This document shows, in pieces, positions 35,052-48,754 of a stretch of 64,000 nt of DNA (position 1 is the first letter of the stretch; each line of letters starts with the position of its first letter). A program made the position numbers and the translations under genes. The DNA is from Quillaja saponaria (taxonomy: Eukaryota; Streptophyta; Magnoliopsida; Fabales; Quillajaceae): positions 21,247,994 through 21,311,993 of the forward strand of contig CM055614.1 of assembly GCA_029379385.1 (NCBI GenBank), in the 5' to 3' direction. The notes below the pieces were generated by a model. The model did not search any database and had not been told where the DNA came from. It saw nothing but the letters and a program-made list of their open reading frames with translations.

Positions 35052-38000
35052 TCATTTCTTTTTCTTGCTCTCTACAGGCTTAATAAGCTGAACGGGAGCA
35101 GCTGGTATCCGGACCCACCATTCTCTAGCCCTCCTTAACCATCTCTCACTGCTTTCTTTCCGATATGGCATTTCCCTTGTGAATATCTCTACGAATACCA
35201 GCAGAATTATGTATCTTGAAGGCACAAATGCAAGGGTGGCAGCCATGAAAACCAGCAATAGAGCAAACCTCTCTGTAGCCTGATAGACAAAAGGTCAAAC
35301 TTAAATGAAAGTTCGCAGGTGCAAAAGCATTCTTCCGGTGGAAATTCAAAGTCAGACGACAAAACTTAAGCTGCATTCAGTAATTTGTAACCAAAGGAAA
35401 TACAAGATGTTGGACTCTTATCCGTGAGTCCACCCCATGCAACATGGACTAGCAAAATAACAACCGAGGAATCTTGAATCCAAACAGCTGAGTTGATAAG
35501 GATTGTTTTTATAACTGATGTTATTTTGTTGATTTGAGTCAAAGAAGACAGTACATGCAAGCAAGTGCAAAGTTCTTTATCTTTTTCAGACAATAATAGC
35601 TAGGCTGTGTACCAGCAGCCTTTAAGCATTTCTTTTATTAAAAGAAAAGGGGTATAGGGGGGATAAAACTAGGATTTCTAGATCCTGAAATTCTAACTGA
35701 AGACTCAGTTGCAACAAAATAGTGATTAATACATCCTTGCAATAAAAGTTACATCTGAGATTAGATGTACTAACAGTTCTACTTATTCTGTTTTTAAAAA
35801 AAACATAACATTTTTTTTTTAATATCACTAATCATTTCTTAATTTCAACATGGAACACGACTTCTCAAGTAAATAGTAATTCTGAAATATACTTTCTGTG
35901 CTCTCTACAAATGAGAAATTCAGATGCTGTATCTTTTAAATGTCATTCTGAAACGGGAGGAAGGTACATTTATGAACGGTCTCAGAATTCATGACATCCT
36001 CACCATATGAGCTTGCTATAAGAATTACCAAAATTACTGTTCTTAGAGTTAGATCTCTAGCAAGTAGCAACTGTGTACATAGCAAAATTATCACTATCAA
36101 GACCTAACGTAATTCAATAGGATTTGTGGGTTCCTAGATGCAAGGTAGGACCTAGTCAGATGGAATTAGGCCTTAGAAAAGGTAGGACCTAGTCAGATGG
36201 AATTAGGCCTTAGAATCTTTATTATGAGAAGTAAAGACCTTTCCTTGAAAGAAAGATTATGAAGGTAAATTTCTTTTTATTTAGACTTGCCAATGATTGA
36301 AAACAAATTAAATTAAAAAATTTCATATCATATTGCAGGTGTCAGTTTTAATTTGCAACACAGAACAAATCATTTGGTTTCCATATTCAAACCACACAAT
36401 GAAGTTATTGGTTCTCTTTCATAAGTGTTCTGAAGCTTCTTAGTTCATTAGACGTATGCCCTTGAGTACAGATATTCATTGTATTGGTTTTAAGTATAAC
36501 CCCTTCAAATCTAATTCAACTTTCCCCTTTCTATATTTATGGTAGCTTCTTACTAGGCTGTGAATGTAATGGCTTATTTTTCATAACCTCTTTTTAGACT
36601 ATCAGAGAAGTGGATTTCAAGAGTTTTTGGAGCTGTTAAATAGATAAAATGCTCTAATAGCTGGGGACCAAGATTAACATAAACCTTCCTTTAACAGAAA
36701 CAGAGACATTTAAACCTGGTAATCTGATGAATTATGAATATAAAAAATATAGAATAAATGCTTCCAGATTGTCCTAGTTTTACTTTATGAGAATCGAATG
36801 TGGCTAAGGGACTCACCTGTGGAACTACAGCAAATAAGAGAGCCCTTATTTTCAGGAGAACAACATTTGCGGCTTGAATTGATGTCTCAACTTGTGTGAT
36901 GGATTCCTGTAATGTAAGCAGTTGCTCTACTGCATTTCGATTTGGTGGAGGCGTTATTCTGAAGGCTTGTAGTGGACTTCCTTTGTTAAAATGGCTGCGC
37001 CAGAGCATGAGAATTGCGGTGAACATGAACATGGACGGAAGTACATAACGCACCCACCCCCTGTATATGACAGTAATTGCTTCAATGCATTTGATATAGA
37101 ATTGGGACGTCAAGTTTACACAAGACTACCAGATTCAGTGATCAATGTCCGCTAATGGTGGCATCAAGTTGTTTAATAAAGGAAATTGAAAAGGTCAAAA
37201 AACTCATCATTTATGGAAAAAAAAAAACACTTTATTCAATAAAAGGAAAATACAAATAAACCTTACAACCAGCTCAACAAAACCAACTGTCATTCTTAAT
37301 GCCCCAGTCTACAAATTGATCTAATCTCGCATGTATGCATCTCTTGATATTTAATGATTAAAAAACCTTAGTCAAGACATTCATTTCTTGCCAAATGTGG
37401 AACAAAATGGAAATATGGGACCATTCTAGCAACAGAAACTTACCAGACATTGTCTCTACACCTGCCAGAAATTCACTGATCACCATACATAATTACCTTC
37501 TTAAATGCCAGAGTGGATTCCTACCACATTTAATTAGGAAACCACATTTTAAGAGAAAAAGATCACCATCTTCCACTCAATGTCTAGAAAAAATGCAGGA
37601 ATTCAGGAAATCACCCTTCTGAATCAATAAATCCATACTGACAATTGCTTCCATCTTGCCAACCATTAATGCTATGTTTATGTAATAACCCAACTCCAGT
37701 AAGTGGCACAAATATATAGCGTAATTGTATTTGAAGACAAATGTATGTAATAGAAAATATTTGGATAAATTATAACTTTAGAAATTATGGGATTGTTCTT
37801 CACTTATAGAAAGTTAGATTTTGGATTTCTTTGCTGTGCCACCTCCTGCTTGATAGGTGATAGAATCTCTATATGATAAGGACACCTCATGCTTAGATGG
37901 AAGCTTGTACCCATCAAGGAACACCTCATTTTACACTTTGATTTTTCAAGATATTCATCTCACTCTTCATGATTTATAAAGCGGAAGTTCCAACTCTCAT

Positions 38001-41000
38001 TTTGGAGAACTGTTAGAAACTTTCCAATATCTAAATTAGGAAATGCTGAAGCAGCAATTTCTTGTGATTTTAAAAGTAGGCAGTTTTGGGTGCTGAGGAT
38101 ATTTTTTTAAGTGATGTGCTATGATTCTTTGGTACATATTTCCTGAAATTTTCAGTTTTCAGTTTTGTCCTAAGAATCTGAATTCTGAAAACCACTCTAT
38201 AAATTGAACTATTGTCTTGTCTACTTAGGACAATGTTGGATCATGGTGACCGTTTGAAATCTGACCATAAATACTGTTTATATTTATCTTAATATTTGTG
38301 TTATATCTAAAAGCTGTTTGTACTGTAAGCTTGTTGAATCTTAACTGTGCGTAGTCCTTCTCTTTTCTATTGGTTTGCTATTTGCTTCAAATAGTATCTA
38401 AGCTATTCATAATTCAACCATTTCAATTCCAGAACATTGTCTTTCCCTACATTTGAACCTGTTAACATGCCTAGACTCAGAAAAAATTTATTCATTTCAT
38501 TGAAATTTCAAATCTAATCGTGTTATATCATTAAAAAAATTATTTCTGTTCTAAACACTTCACAATATCTCGAGTTTTCAAACTATGCTGTCTATTATGA
38601 GAAATGAGAACTTACATCTCAGAAGTTAAGCACTTTGAATGAACAATAAGAACTTCGTTTGAAATGTTTGCAATCATCTGAGATAAATGAAACAGGAGTT
38701 TTAGAATTTACTTCCAAACTATATGATTTTGATTTGAACTATTAATAGCATTTATTCAGAACTTTGTATTTTGGGATAAGGTTGTTAGGGCCTACTGAAA
38801 ATTAAGGTGGGTCTTGTGGCATCCTGAAACGAAACTTCCTAGATGGAACAGTCAAGACCTCTAGCGCGGTGGGATCAGATCCACTCATGGGAGTTATGGA
38901 GTAATCTAAGTGGGGAGTTCAATACTCAATATTTAAAAATTGAACTGAAAAATAATCAGCTCTTGGGTTAGCGGTTCAATGCGGTCAAATTGATGGTTGA
39001 ATTGATGATGTCATAAATATTTTTAATTTAATATTTATAATACTAAAATACTATAAGTATGTTTACAATAATTATATTAATAATATATTAAGAACTTAGA
39101 AAAATAAAAATAAAATTTTAAATTCATTTAATATAATTACACCTACAAAATATTATATGTTAATTAGTGTGTTTTTAGTAATGTTCCATATAATACATTT
39201 TGGAATTTTTATTTAGCTTTTTAACTGGATTTGAATGCAAATTAAAATATTTAAAAAATAATTCAATTTTAATTTTTAGGAAAAGAAATTTGTTTCAACC
39301 ACTAAAATCTGTTTCGAGACGTTCGGTTCTCTTGATTCTTTCGTATTTTACCTGTTTTATATAGTCTAATTACCAAAACGGTTCTATGGTCCAAACCAAT
39401 CCAAGCTGACATCCGGTGACAATTCAACAAGTTCAACCGTCTAGGTTGGTCCTGGTTTTTAAAACATAGATTCCAAGTATGTAGTTAGATTTGTTTTAAG
39501 AATACTTTCAGAAATGTTCAGAAAGCTATCTGAATAATACTATCAAATGTTCTGCTATCTGAATAATACTATCAAATGTTCTGTAAACTGTCTTGATCAC
39601 TATTTGTTATTATCATTCAGCTTCGAAACATGGAAAACAGTTAGACATCTGCTTCCACTTCAGTTGAATGCCATCTATATTGTTTTCTACCATCTTGGGC
39701 TCGGTTATGAAAATTCTCTTATCTGACTTGAACACTTATCTCAATAGTTCAGGAAAAATAGTTCTTTTTCCTTCCGCTAATGGCTATAGTAGTCACTTAC
39801 TGAGTGTTGGAAACCCACCAACAATTTACATATTTCCGAAATGATAGTTGATCAGCAATCCTAGACAGAAGATTGAACTTTAGGGACTTCTTCCACATTG
39901 TGTTAGTCTAGAAAAGTAAAGTTGGTGAGCAGGATTTAGGATATAAAATAAATATATGGACTGTTTCTTTGTGTGTAAATGTTTTTGCAGAAAGTCAGAT
40001 CTATAAATGAAGATGTCTTATAAATTGTTGACTTGATTATAGCTTAAATTCTCTCTGTTTTGAATCTAAGGGTTGTTAGTGATGTTCACCATCCAGAATT
40101 CCACCTTTGATGGGGTGCTGGGTTGTTACAGTTTACTCTAAGTGATGTAGGCAAGTTTTTTGTTGAACCATGTCCTATATCATCTTCTTCTTTTTGTGTG
40201 TGTGTGTGTGACACTTGCTGGCATATCTTTTCTATTTGACTTTGTTTTTGATGTGCACTCAGCTGCCAAATCCCAAATAATTGGTATCTAAGCTAATGAA
40301 TGCATCTGGTAATGCTAATCAAGCTTCAGGATCAGTGAGTCCGGGCTTATAAGAAAAGTTCTGAGTCCTGAGACAATTGCTGGCAATATCTTGGAGGTAG
40401 GACCTTGATGAGTTGCTGTAAAGAACAAACGAGATAGGTATAGAAGGATATACAGCAAAATTAGTCAGAGCTATCCAAAGAAAAACTCTTCTAAGCAAGA
40501 TTCCAGGAAAATAATGACCAAGAGAGTCGGGAAAAAGGACGAGTTTAGAGGCACCCTGAACCATCTTGTGGCCTATAACCTAGATAGATAACTACTAATA
40601 AATCGCCTAAAATTAGTTTTCCTTTTCCAAAATCAGAGCAATACGAGAAACTCACCCTCTCCACAAGCAATATTAATGAATATATACACTGTCAAACAAG
40701 AAGCCCTTAATTTATCTTTGATGAAAGAGGGATAACAAAATTAAATAATCACAGGAGGCATCCTCTGATGAGTCTAACTCATCCAATTCCACTAACATGC
40801 CAAGCATTAGTATGATCAGGAACCAATAAGAAAACATATATCAGAACAAAAGACACCCAAGATTATAATTCCAAATGACTGAAAATGCAGCCTCTCCATT
40901 CAAATATATTTTCAAACCAGAGAACACAGTGTTTATTGAAGATGGCATCGATAAGTTAAACGTTTCATCAAATACTTGCACAGTGCTAAAAATATAAGTA

Positions 41001-44000
41001 ATTATGTGGTATCATCTGCATATTCAAATTAAAATCACATTACCTCATAATTATGTAACAGGTGAACAGAAAAAAGGCTGTTGATTTATATGAGTCTTTC
41101 CATGAGGCCAAGAGTTTTACACGACTAGCTGATTCAATGACTGGAAATAGCAGTTCCTACAAAGTACAAAAAAATCATCCAAATAAGTAAAAAACATAGA
41201 ACTCTGTTTTCCTTGTCTATAGATGGTCCTATCATAAGGGCTCCAAAAAAATAGATTAAGCTCATCAGGAGCTGACCCTGTCAACGAGTACATTAGTACA
41301 TTTACCCAGTAAGAGTGCACTTTGCTTTACAAATATTGTGCATACATTTCATATAGAAAATACTATTCAATATGAGCTTGGATGGATACAAATGAAGAAG
41401 AATTATGAAAAAAGAAGAATGATAAGTACCTAAATTTCTCGGATGAGAGACTACACATGCAGTCTTCGCATTATTACACATAGAGGTCTAGCCAGATAAA
41501 TGAAAACATTCTTACTCCTTCAAATTTGTTTCTTAATAGTCAAGTATATCATAACAAGTATTTTTTTTATTTTTTCCTTTCAGTTTTCCTCTTTCCATAC
41601 TCATACTCTCAAGGTACAAGTTCCTTTCACAAGAAAAACCAAATTTATCAAATGATAATTGTACTTAACCTTCATCACTGCAACATTTGTATCAATCCCT
41701 TCCACCTTGACTTTTTCCACAGTTGCCCGTGCAGCTTCAGCCCTTCCTGTGTCAAGTACAGACTTTTTCACAGCCATTTCCAAGGGATTTGTCTCACCAA
41801 CACGAAAGTCTCCAACAACTATTGCTTCCTCAGGAAAATCTGTTTCCTTTTGTGATATGAATCCATGTTGGCCAAGTGAGACAAGAAAAGCTGGGGACAC
41901 TACCAACTGTTGTTTTCTACCTGGAGTGCCAAGAACATCATGTCGGCCAGCATCAGTAGTCAAATTTGCTAACCGACCTGTACAATGTTTCCAAGACCAT
42001 ATCTCCCCCAGGAAGACTTTCAGCAAGGTTAAAAGGGAGTAAAGTTTTATATTTGGATGGAAGATAATGGAAAACCTCTCTAACTGCACGATAGCGAAGG
42101 ATGCCCAGAATAGCCCTTGCAAGTATATCTGATTTCTGAATCTCTTTAAGTTTGTATTTTCTGATAAACTTCTGCACCCGCAGGATCTCAAGACAAATAT
42201 CCAACCAATAGTTGCGACGCGAGTTACTGTTAATTTCAGGAAATTCAAAATACGCAGGCTCTGCTCTGTTGATAGTTGATAGTAATAAAAATCATAAAAG
42301 CTGAAGTGAGAAGCAAGTCCTTCTTTGGATCATAAACAAGTAGTATGACATAGATGCCAACATATAACATACACAGAGGTTGACTTATACATCACTGCTT
42401 TATCAAACAGACGAGCACCTAGGGGTCCAGTCATTTCAGGCTTTATGACCTGCTTCATGTCTGTCTCCAAATCATACCTAACAGCTTTTTCGTATACTCC
42501 AACTCCCAGTGACTCAAAGTAGAGAGCACAATTTGTCATGGTCAACCGCCCTACAGGAACAGAAAGTTCAGGAATCAATGTCCAATGTAAAGTTCAGCTA
42601 TATGCATCATCAGTCTGCTAACTGAATTTAGGTCTCTGATTAGTCAATGACTACAAAGTGCACGCTTTCTATATATTTTAACATCATTTCTCAAAGAGCT
42701 TCTGTTCTAAGTTGTGATTTGAGCTGGTTTCTGAAGTGAAAAAATATTTAAAACCAAGGACAGCATGATAAGACAAGTTTATGGATATTGCAACAAAGTA
42801 TCAGCACATTACTATCATGAGTTCACTATGTCGCCTTCATTTCAACTAGACGATATGCAACATATAGGCCACTGAGCATCAAAATGAATACTGTCATTTC
42901 ATGCTCTAAATATCTATGGAAATTGCTACTGCTTTTATCAGGATGCTTCTAAAAGCAAATAAGGGTTGCTTCTGAGAGCTACTAATGCTATTTGATTTTG
43001 GCTAAAAATTGCTTTGTTTTCACTTCATAGAAATTATCCATCTTTGTTTCACCTCACGAGTTGCATCAGCTGCTTTTCACTGCAACTTCAAATAATCTAT
43101 ATCAATACTAAATTGACCCTTATCTAAACCATTTTCAGGAAATATAATGGTTAACCAGGCCATGCAGAGATTCCAATATGTTGAAGAACTGGTTGAGTGG
43201 GAACAGTGCCATCAACATCCAGAACAATCTCCCCCTCTGCAAGCTGAAGATTTCCAATTGAAGCAGCCAGCACATTCTTTGAACTCTTAATAATTCTGCA
43301 GAGCTTGCCATTAAGAAATAGAGAATGAGACTCTTTAAAATTATAAATATTCAAGAGAAACAGACCTTAAGAAGAAGCAACATGGATTGTGTTTCTGTTC
43401 TTCTCTATTCCTATGTGATATTCAGTAGCATGCTATACAATCAACACATTAAGAAGTCAATAACATTGTCTTTGAAAATCAAGATTGCATAAGCTAAAAT
43501 AAGCCACCTAGGAAGTACACGTAACAAATTTCTATTGACACTAGCACAAAAAGAATAGGGAAAATTTCACTTTATCCACCATGGTATGCCTGATTTTCAC
43601 TTTATGGCCACCTATGTTTTTCAAAGTATCAAATTTCCCAGCTGTGATTATTGCAGTTATTAATCTGCCTACCTTTGTTGTTAATTTCCCACCTTCATCC
43701 ATATCAGTAACAGAATAATCATGTGAAGGGCAGTGTGCCTCATTTAAACCCTCCATTTCCAACATCAATCTCAAATTTTTTTTCTCATTAGGAATTCTAA
43801 CCCCAACTTTGGCATTTCAATACATGTAAGACACATAATAAATCAAACTTAATCAAAGCTGAAATTGGATTAAGGTTCACTTACTACGAAGAATTTGGGA
43901 TGATTTGGGAACTAAAGGGTTTATATATGAAGATGTGCCACCCACGAGATTTTTTTTGTCACTGAGATAGATCCAGATGGCCAGATGGATAATAGGGGAG

Positions 44001-47000
44001 ACCATAGGTGGGTGGTAAGATCAAACCATAGGCGGGTAAATAAACAAAAGAAAAAAGTATTTGCATTACTTTGAGAATTTTCAATCTTTTCAGGATATTC
44101 CAGAAGACTAGGCACTGAAAACTGAATTGATTTACTACGAGTGAGAGAGGGCTTACGCAAAGAAGCTAATTTCCAAATAAAAAAAAGAGGTATTGCCACA
44201 TGTCATATGAAAAAGAGAAATCAATTTGCTGGAAAAAAGCCTCATAATACTGAAGCAAAATCATCATCAAATCATTGACTATAATTGGCTAGGTAGCTAG
44301 AGTCTTTTATTAATCAATGCAGGGTAATTTCAATATATCAGACAATAAATTCCTGCTCTTTTTTTTTTACAGATCAGCAAGAAAAAGTTATGAGTTTAGA
44401 CAAGAAAACATAATTGCTTAATTTTCTGTAATCCATATCCTTTTACTTTTCCTTGTTTTCTTCTAAATCAAACAGATTATTCAGAAACAGTTTATGATGG
44501 AGAACATAATAATAGGAATTTTAGGATTAATTAGTAAATTATTATTTGCTTTAGGATTTGAATGTAATTATGTTAAATTAGGATTTGGTTTAGTAGAATT
44601 TTTCTGTTTTATTAGGACTCTGGATTTCCCAGTTTTATCCTAAAATTCTCATTATTACGTTCTCCATCAGTCTAAGGGGATAAAAAAAGAAAGCCCCTCA
44701 AACTTTCCCCCTTAAGGGGATAAAAAAGAAAAGCATGGTCTCATAACTTCAGAGTGATCCTAAGCTCGACAGTTCAAGCCTCTCTCACCCCATTCGGTTT
44801 CATATCTTCAAGAATGAGAAGGCTTCACTCGAAAAATTGAAAATGATATTTTTATCCATGTGGTTTCAATGGATGTCTATCCACCCTTCTTTTCACTCCA
44901 TTGAATCTCTTGTGGATTTTTTAGAGACTTTGAAATGTAATAAGCAGTGTTTCTTTATGGCCTTTCGCAGGGTGTCTGTACCCATCTTGTGTACAAAAAT
45001 CTTTCTTTTTCTAATAAAATTATTGCTTATCAGAAAAAGAAGAGCATGATCAATTTGTGACTAATTTAACAAGGTGACAGACCTTGTTAGGTCTTAAGTT
45101 AGAAAATGAACAATAATAAAAATACAACAGTAAATCCAACATTGTCGATTTCAAGAAGGAGTTAACAATAAAGGCACGTGAGAGAATCCAAAATCCAATT
45201 GGTGAATTCAATCCAATTAAAATACAAACAAATAAAAAGTTTTTCCTCAGTATATACAAATACAAAAAACTGTCCTATTCTGTTTGAATCAATTTTTCAT
45301 TTGTCCAATCCCTTTAAGTGCTCTTCATCCTAGTTTACCTTATGGGTGTATATCTCTAGTTGGTTATCCAAGGCAATGTAAACTAAACCATAACACCATC
45401 CTTTGTTTTTTTCTTTAGAAACTTACATCTCTAATCCATAATTTATTTACAAGTTATTAGACTAAAAATTGTTCTAATGCAAAAACCTAATATTGTTAGA
45501 GTAATATAAAACTACAAAGAACCATACTAATATTCAATCAAATAAATATTAAGTAGCTACATATACCAAACAATGAAATATTTATTAGACCAACCACTGT
45601 AAACATGTTCAATTTACATTACTTTTTTACAGTTTATTGTTTCCCCATTTGACCCTAACATGTACAGACTCTAAGGTAGAATTTTTCAGATTCATTAGGA
45701 TTAACAATTAAGATATATGGCCCAAAAATAAGCTGAAGGTTAAGGAAGTCTAAAATTACACAGTACAGTGCCCACAACTCCACAAGTATAATTGTCACAG
45801 GCATTCTAGATAATGCCACATAACATGGAGATAATAAGGGATGTCAAAGGGTAGTCCCCCCACCCCCCAAAAAAAACTAAAAAAGAAACTAACCCCTGGC
45901 TCTGGCAATTGGTGCAAAGTTACGGATCTAAAAAATAGGTCTGTGAACTCCTTCTAACAGCAATTTGTTAAAACTTGATTAAAAAGAATGTATAAAATAA
46001 CAATATCTCATTAAGTTCTGATAAAGTGAAGTTGATTACATAAATGGACTCCACCTTAGCCCTTAAAATGCATGATGATGCACAGAATCTGCATGCAATC
46101 TTAATTGATAAGGATAATAAATATATAACAGAAAAGCACACCATAATAGCACACAAGGAGTAAAATCATACTTATCAAGGCTCCGGATGTATTTGTCATA
46201 TACAAGAAAATGAAGTCGTTGGCCTGAAGAATTAGTGAGTGAATCAAAAAGATTGTGGACTGTTATTATATCCGCAATAGAAGCACAGATAGGAGCTATT
46301 CTTGTAAAAGCTTCACAACCAACAGTTTTGTTATCATCAACCTGATAGAGAAAACTAGATGAGTGTTGCTAGATATTACTACCAAGAAAAACTTCATGGT
46401 CTAAAGACTACTTTCAAACTAAATAAGCAAACAAAAATGATAATGCTGAAAACCTGAATTGCTGTATTTGTGGAACTTGAATAAAATAATGACCACCCAT
46501 CGTCTTCCTCTAGTTCCTGCTTACTGGTAGAAGCAGTTTCCTATACTTGAAGAGACAGTAGTGTTGTCAAAAACCAATAAGCAGAAAACCACACTCTTTA
46601 TACTTAATCAATTCCTTACCCTCACAAATATCAATAGAAAACAGAGAATAGCTATCTCACATTTTGAAGTGGATCACTTTCCACGCAGGGTGCCTCCCAT
46701 GCAAGCATCATGTCATATGTCAAACGACGAAACTCCTTATCACTCAAATAATTGAGACTTTTAGTCAACTGCTGGAGTGCTTTATATGAACAAAATTCTA
46801 ATAAATTTCTAGCATAAGTCAACAGTTCCTTCACACTCTCAGGGAGCTCTGTGTCAAAGCAATGTTGTAAATCTTCCGTAGGAACTTGGAGGATCCTACA
46901 AAAGAATGAAAAATCTATTACAGAGGCATAGAAGTTAGTAGAAGAGAAACTTGGGAGACTGTGTGGTATCTATCTACCACTACTTCCTGATATCTCCAAG

Positions 47001-48754
47001 ATCCCTTTATTCTCAAATGAAGAGCAAGTGGAATAAGACCCAAAGGAATTGTTGGGTTAAGACCTTCTAAGGAAAAATTAAAAAAATGAGACTAATTAGG
47101 TTCTTCTACAAAAGTTGAATTCCAGTTTGCTGAGAAGAAATCTATTCTGTAAAGCTGGTACCCTTCTCTTCATCTATGTATAACTTGACATATGACCGGC
47201 TCTACAGATATAAGAGCATCCAAAGCATGAAAGCAACACAGTGATATTAAATCATGTTATCAAAGAACCGTTTAATACATTTATAGACATTCATATAAGG
47301 ATTCAAGTAACTTTAAAGTTTTAGGAAAATAAAGCCTGTGAGCCTCCTTGGCCTTTGATTTTTGCATGAGAGGAAGCCACTTATAATAAGTAGTCCAGTT
47401 GTTCTTGAAGTACGGCGCCTGCCCACTTTTGGACACAGGCTACATCCCCTATTCTACGCTCCAAATCCCCACTTACAATATCTCGTATGAAGAATACAGA
47501 AAGCACTCTTCAAAATCACTAGGTATTCTATGCTCCAAATCCCCACTTACAGTATATTGTATGAAGAACTATTTAAGAAAAAGTCTTTCAAATACAGAAA
47601 ACATTCTTCAAGATCACTAGGAAATGGAGCTCTAATAGATTGTTTCTTGCTTTTAACCTTATTTGGATCTTCACTGATCTCTAAAAAGTACACATACATA
47701 TACATCATGCATGTAATAAAATAAATAAATTATCTCTCCCTTCTCTTGTCCCTTAATTAATATCAATCTTTTGATAAGCCAAGCACCTACTTGATCCTAT
47801 ATTACTGCTAGCAAACGAGGATACTCCTAGAAAGTAGCCAACCCATTACTGGATATGTACCAAATACTCATACTACTCAGATGTGTACCTGGTGGCTGGT
47901 ACTGAATCTTCACTTATCTTTATTTTTTCAAGCAAGATTGTTTTAAAAACAAATGATTTCTTTATGGTTATGTTTTTCTTATAAACCACTTTTGTCCTAA
48001 ATGAAATTCGAATGGGTTGGGATGTTGGATGCATTTTAACAGAATATACCACATGGAGGCAAAGCGATAAAAGTCGTCGTAGGCCAGTTAAGAGTCTAGT
48101 TTCCCAATAATCACAGAAGTTTATAAAAGGTTTTTTTGCATTCAATTTCAGATGAAGAAATGAAATGTTCTTTTTCCTGATTCCTATGTGGTGAAAATGA
48201 AATGAAGTGTTTTATTTCATTTCTCTTTCATCCCAATTCCCTAAAGAAGACCTTTTTTTCTGTAGCCTGCCGGCTGCCAGTGCAACATGGTTATACAATT
48301 GAAAGTCTGGATCGAGTGGGAACGGAATTGTTTGCAGAACTATGGTAACTCAGCAAAGCAAACCCATTTTGCAAACAATAAATGTTAAACATACAGACAC
48401 ATATGTAAACCCATTTGATAAAATAGAGGTTCAAGCATTATATTCTTATATAATATAATATGTAAAGAGGTAAAATAAAACAATTATGAGGATGGCAAAT
48501 ACTAAATATAAATTTAGAACAGATCCTAAACAATGCGCATAGATCAGAGAGGAAAAGAAAAGGGATGAGTACTTGGAACAGCGAGAGACAACAGAATTGG
48601 CAAGCGGAGAGAGCAGGGGAATGGGTTTTGGTGAATTGGATGAGTCATCTTCTCCATAAGAAGAAGAAGATTTCTTCCGCTGGAAAAGGGATTGCAATGA
48701 CCTCTGTTGGTTTCTCATGAAATTCTCCAGCATCCCCACCTTCACATTCTCCAT
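35052..48754 (-). CDS. DUF639-family plant membrane protein, ten coding exons, with an apparent frameshift
   Basis: Exons, in gene order: 48754-48573, 46895-46661, 46540-46454, 46341-46172, 43295-43156, 42550-42373, 42265-41670, 41156-41044, 37060-36817 and 35279-35052. All have GT donors and AG acceptors, and phases match at every join. The product (about 720 aa) starts MENVKVGMLENFMRNQQRSL and matches plant DUF639 proteins, whose role is unknown. Recognisable blocks include EFRRLTYDMMLAWEAP (exon 2), LHFLVYDKYIRSLDK (exon 4), the repeated lipid- or membrane-associated block in exons 5-6 (LTMTNCALYFESLGVGVYEK), and hydrophobic segments near the C-terminus (YVLPSMFMFTAILMLW in exon 9; FALLLVFMAATLAFV and YIILLVFVEIF in exon 10). 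Exon lengths sum to 2,173 bases, one more than a multiple of three. The reading frame shifts in exon 7 between about 41978 and 41955. Long introns carry MITEs and a LINE tail. Confidence 0.85.
36144..36215. repeat. Tandem duplication, 37-base unit, two copies
   Basis: GGTAGGACCTAGTCAGATGG and the rest of the unit occur twice without a gap (36144-36180 and 36181 onward) and are nearly identical. It lies in the last intron of the DUF639 gene. Confidence 0.9.
38930..39475. mobile_element. Probable non-autonomous DNA transposon (hAT-like MITE)
   Basis: The left end has 'TTTAAAAATTGAAC...GGTTCAATG-GGT' words and the right end 'GGTTGGTCCTGGTTTTTAAAACA'. The ends are roughly inverted and carry the GGTTCAA/TTGAACC vocabulary common to a widespread plant MITE group. 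The interior is AT-rich and non-coding. It lies in the 4-kb intron 8 of the DUF639 gene. Exact ends were not resolved. Confidence 0.4.
39525..39582. repeat. Perfect tandem duplication, 29-base unit, two copies
   Basis: GCTATCTGAATAATACTATC plus nine more bases is repeated exactly at 39525-39553 and 39554-39582, in DUF639 intron 8. Confidence 0.95.
44496..44668. mobile_element. MITE with 32-base terminal inverted repeats
   Basis: Bases 44496-44527 and 44637-44668 are inverted copies with three mismatches in 32 (GATGGAGAAC-TAATAAT... and its complement). They enclose about 110 AT-rich non-coding bases, so the whole unit (173 bases) could fold into a hairpin. It sits in intron 4 of the DUF639 gene. 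I could not identify a target-site duplication, so the superfamily is unknown. Confidence 0.75.
44870..45050 (+). mobile_element. L1-type LINE 3' tail
   Basis: The sequence ends GTGTACAAAAATC...CTAATAAAATTATTGCTTATCAGAAAAAGAAG. This closely resembles the usual 3' end of plant L1 LINEs, with an AATAAAATT-TACTTATC word just before the A-rich tail. No coding part remains. Inserted in DUF639 intron 4, opposite to the gene. Confidence 0.5.
47451..47621. repeat. Imperfect tandem duplication, about 73-base unit
   Basis: The unit starting ATTCTA-GCTCCAAATCCCC and ending TTCAA-ATCACTAGG occurs at 47451-47522 and again at 47523-47621. The second copy carries about 25 additional bases in its middle. 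Located in intron 1 of the DUF639 gene. Confidence 0.85.

Noticed and set aside
36144..36215. CRISPR-like direct repeats
   Set aside because: Two abutting copies without spacers, in a plant intron.
41890..41978. A small intron in DUF639 exon 7 that would remove the frameshift
   Set aside because: GT-AG candidates of 57, 71 and 87 bases either do not restore the frame or leave in-frame stops, and the shortest is below the usual plant minimum.
41659..42042. 127-aa plus-strand frame
   Set aside because: Antisense shadow of DUF639 exon 7.
43541..43774. 77-aa minus-strand frame in DUF639 intron 5/4 area
   Set aside because: Lies in an intron beside repeat-like sequence, has no recognised motif and does not fit the exon phases of the host gene.
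44750..44800. Second SINE candidate (GTTCAAGCC B-box-like word)
   Set aside because: No acceptable A box upstream at the right distance.
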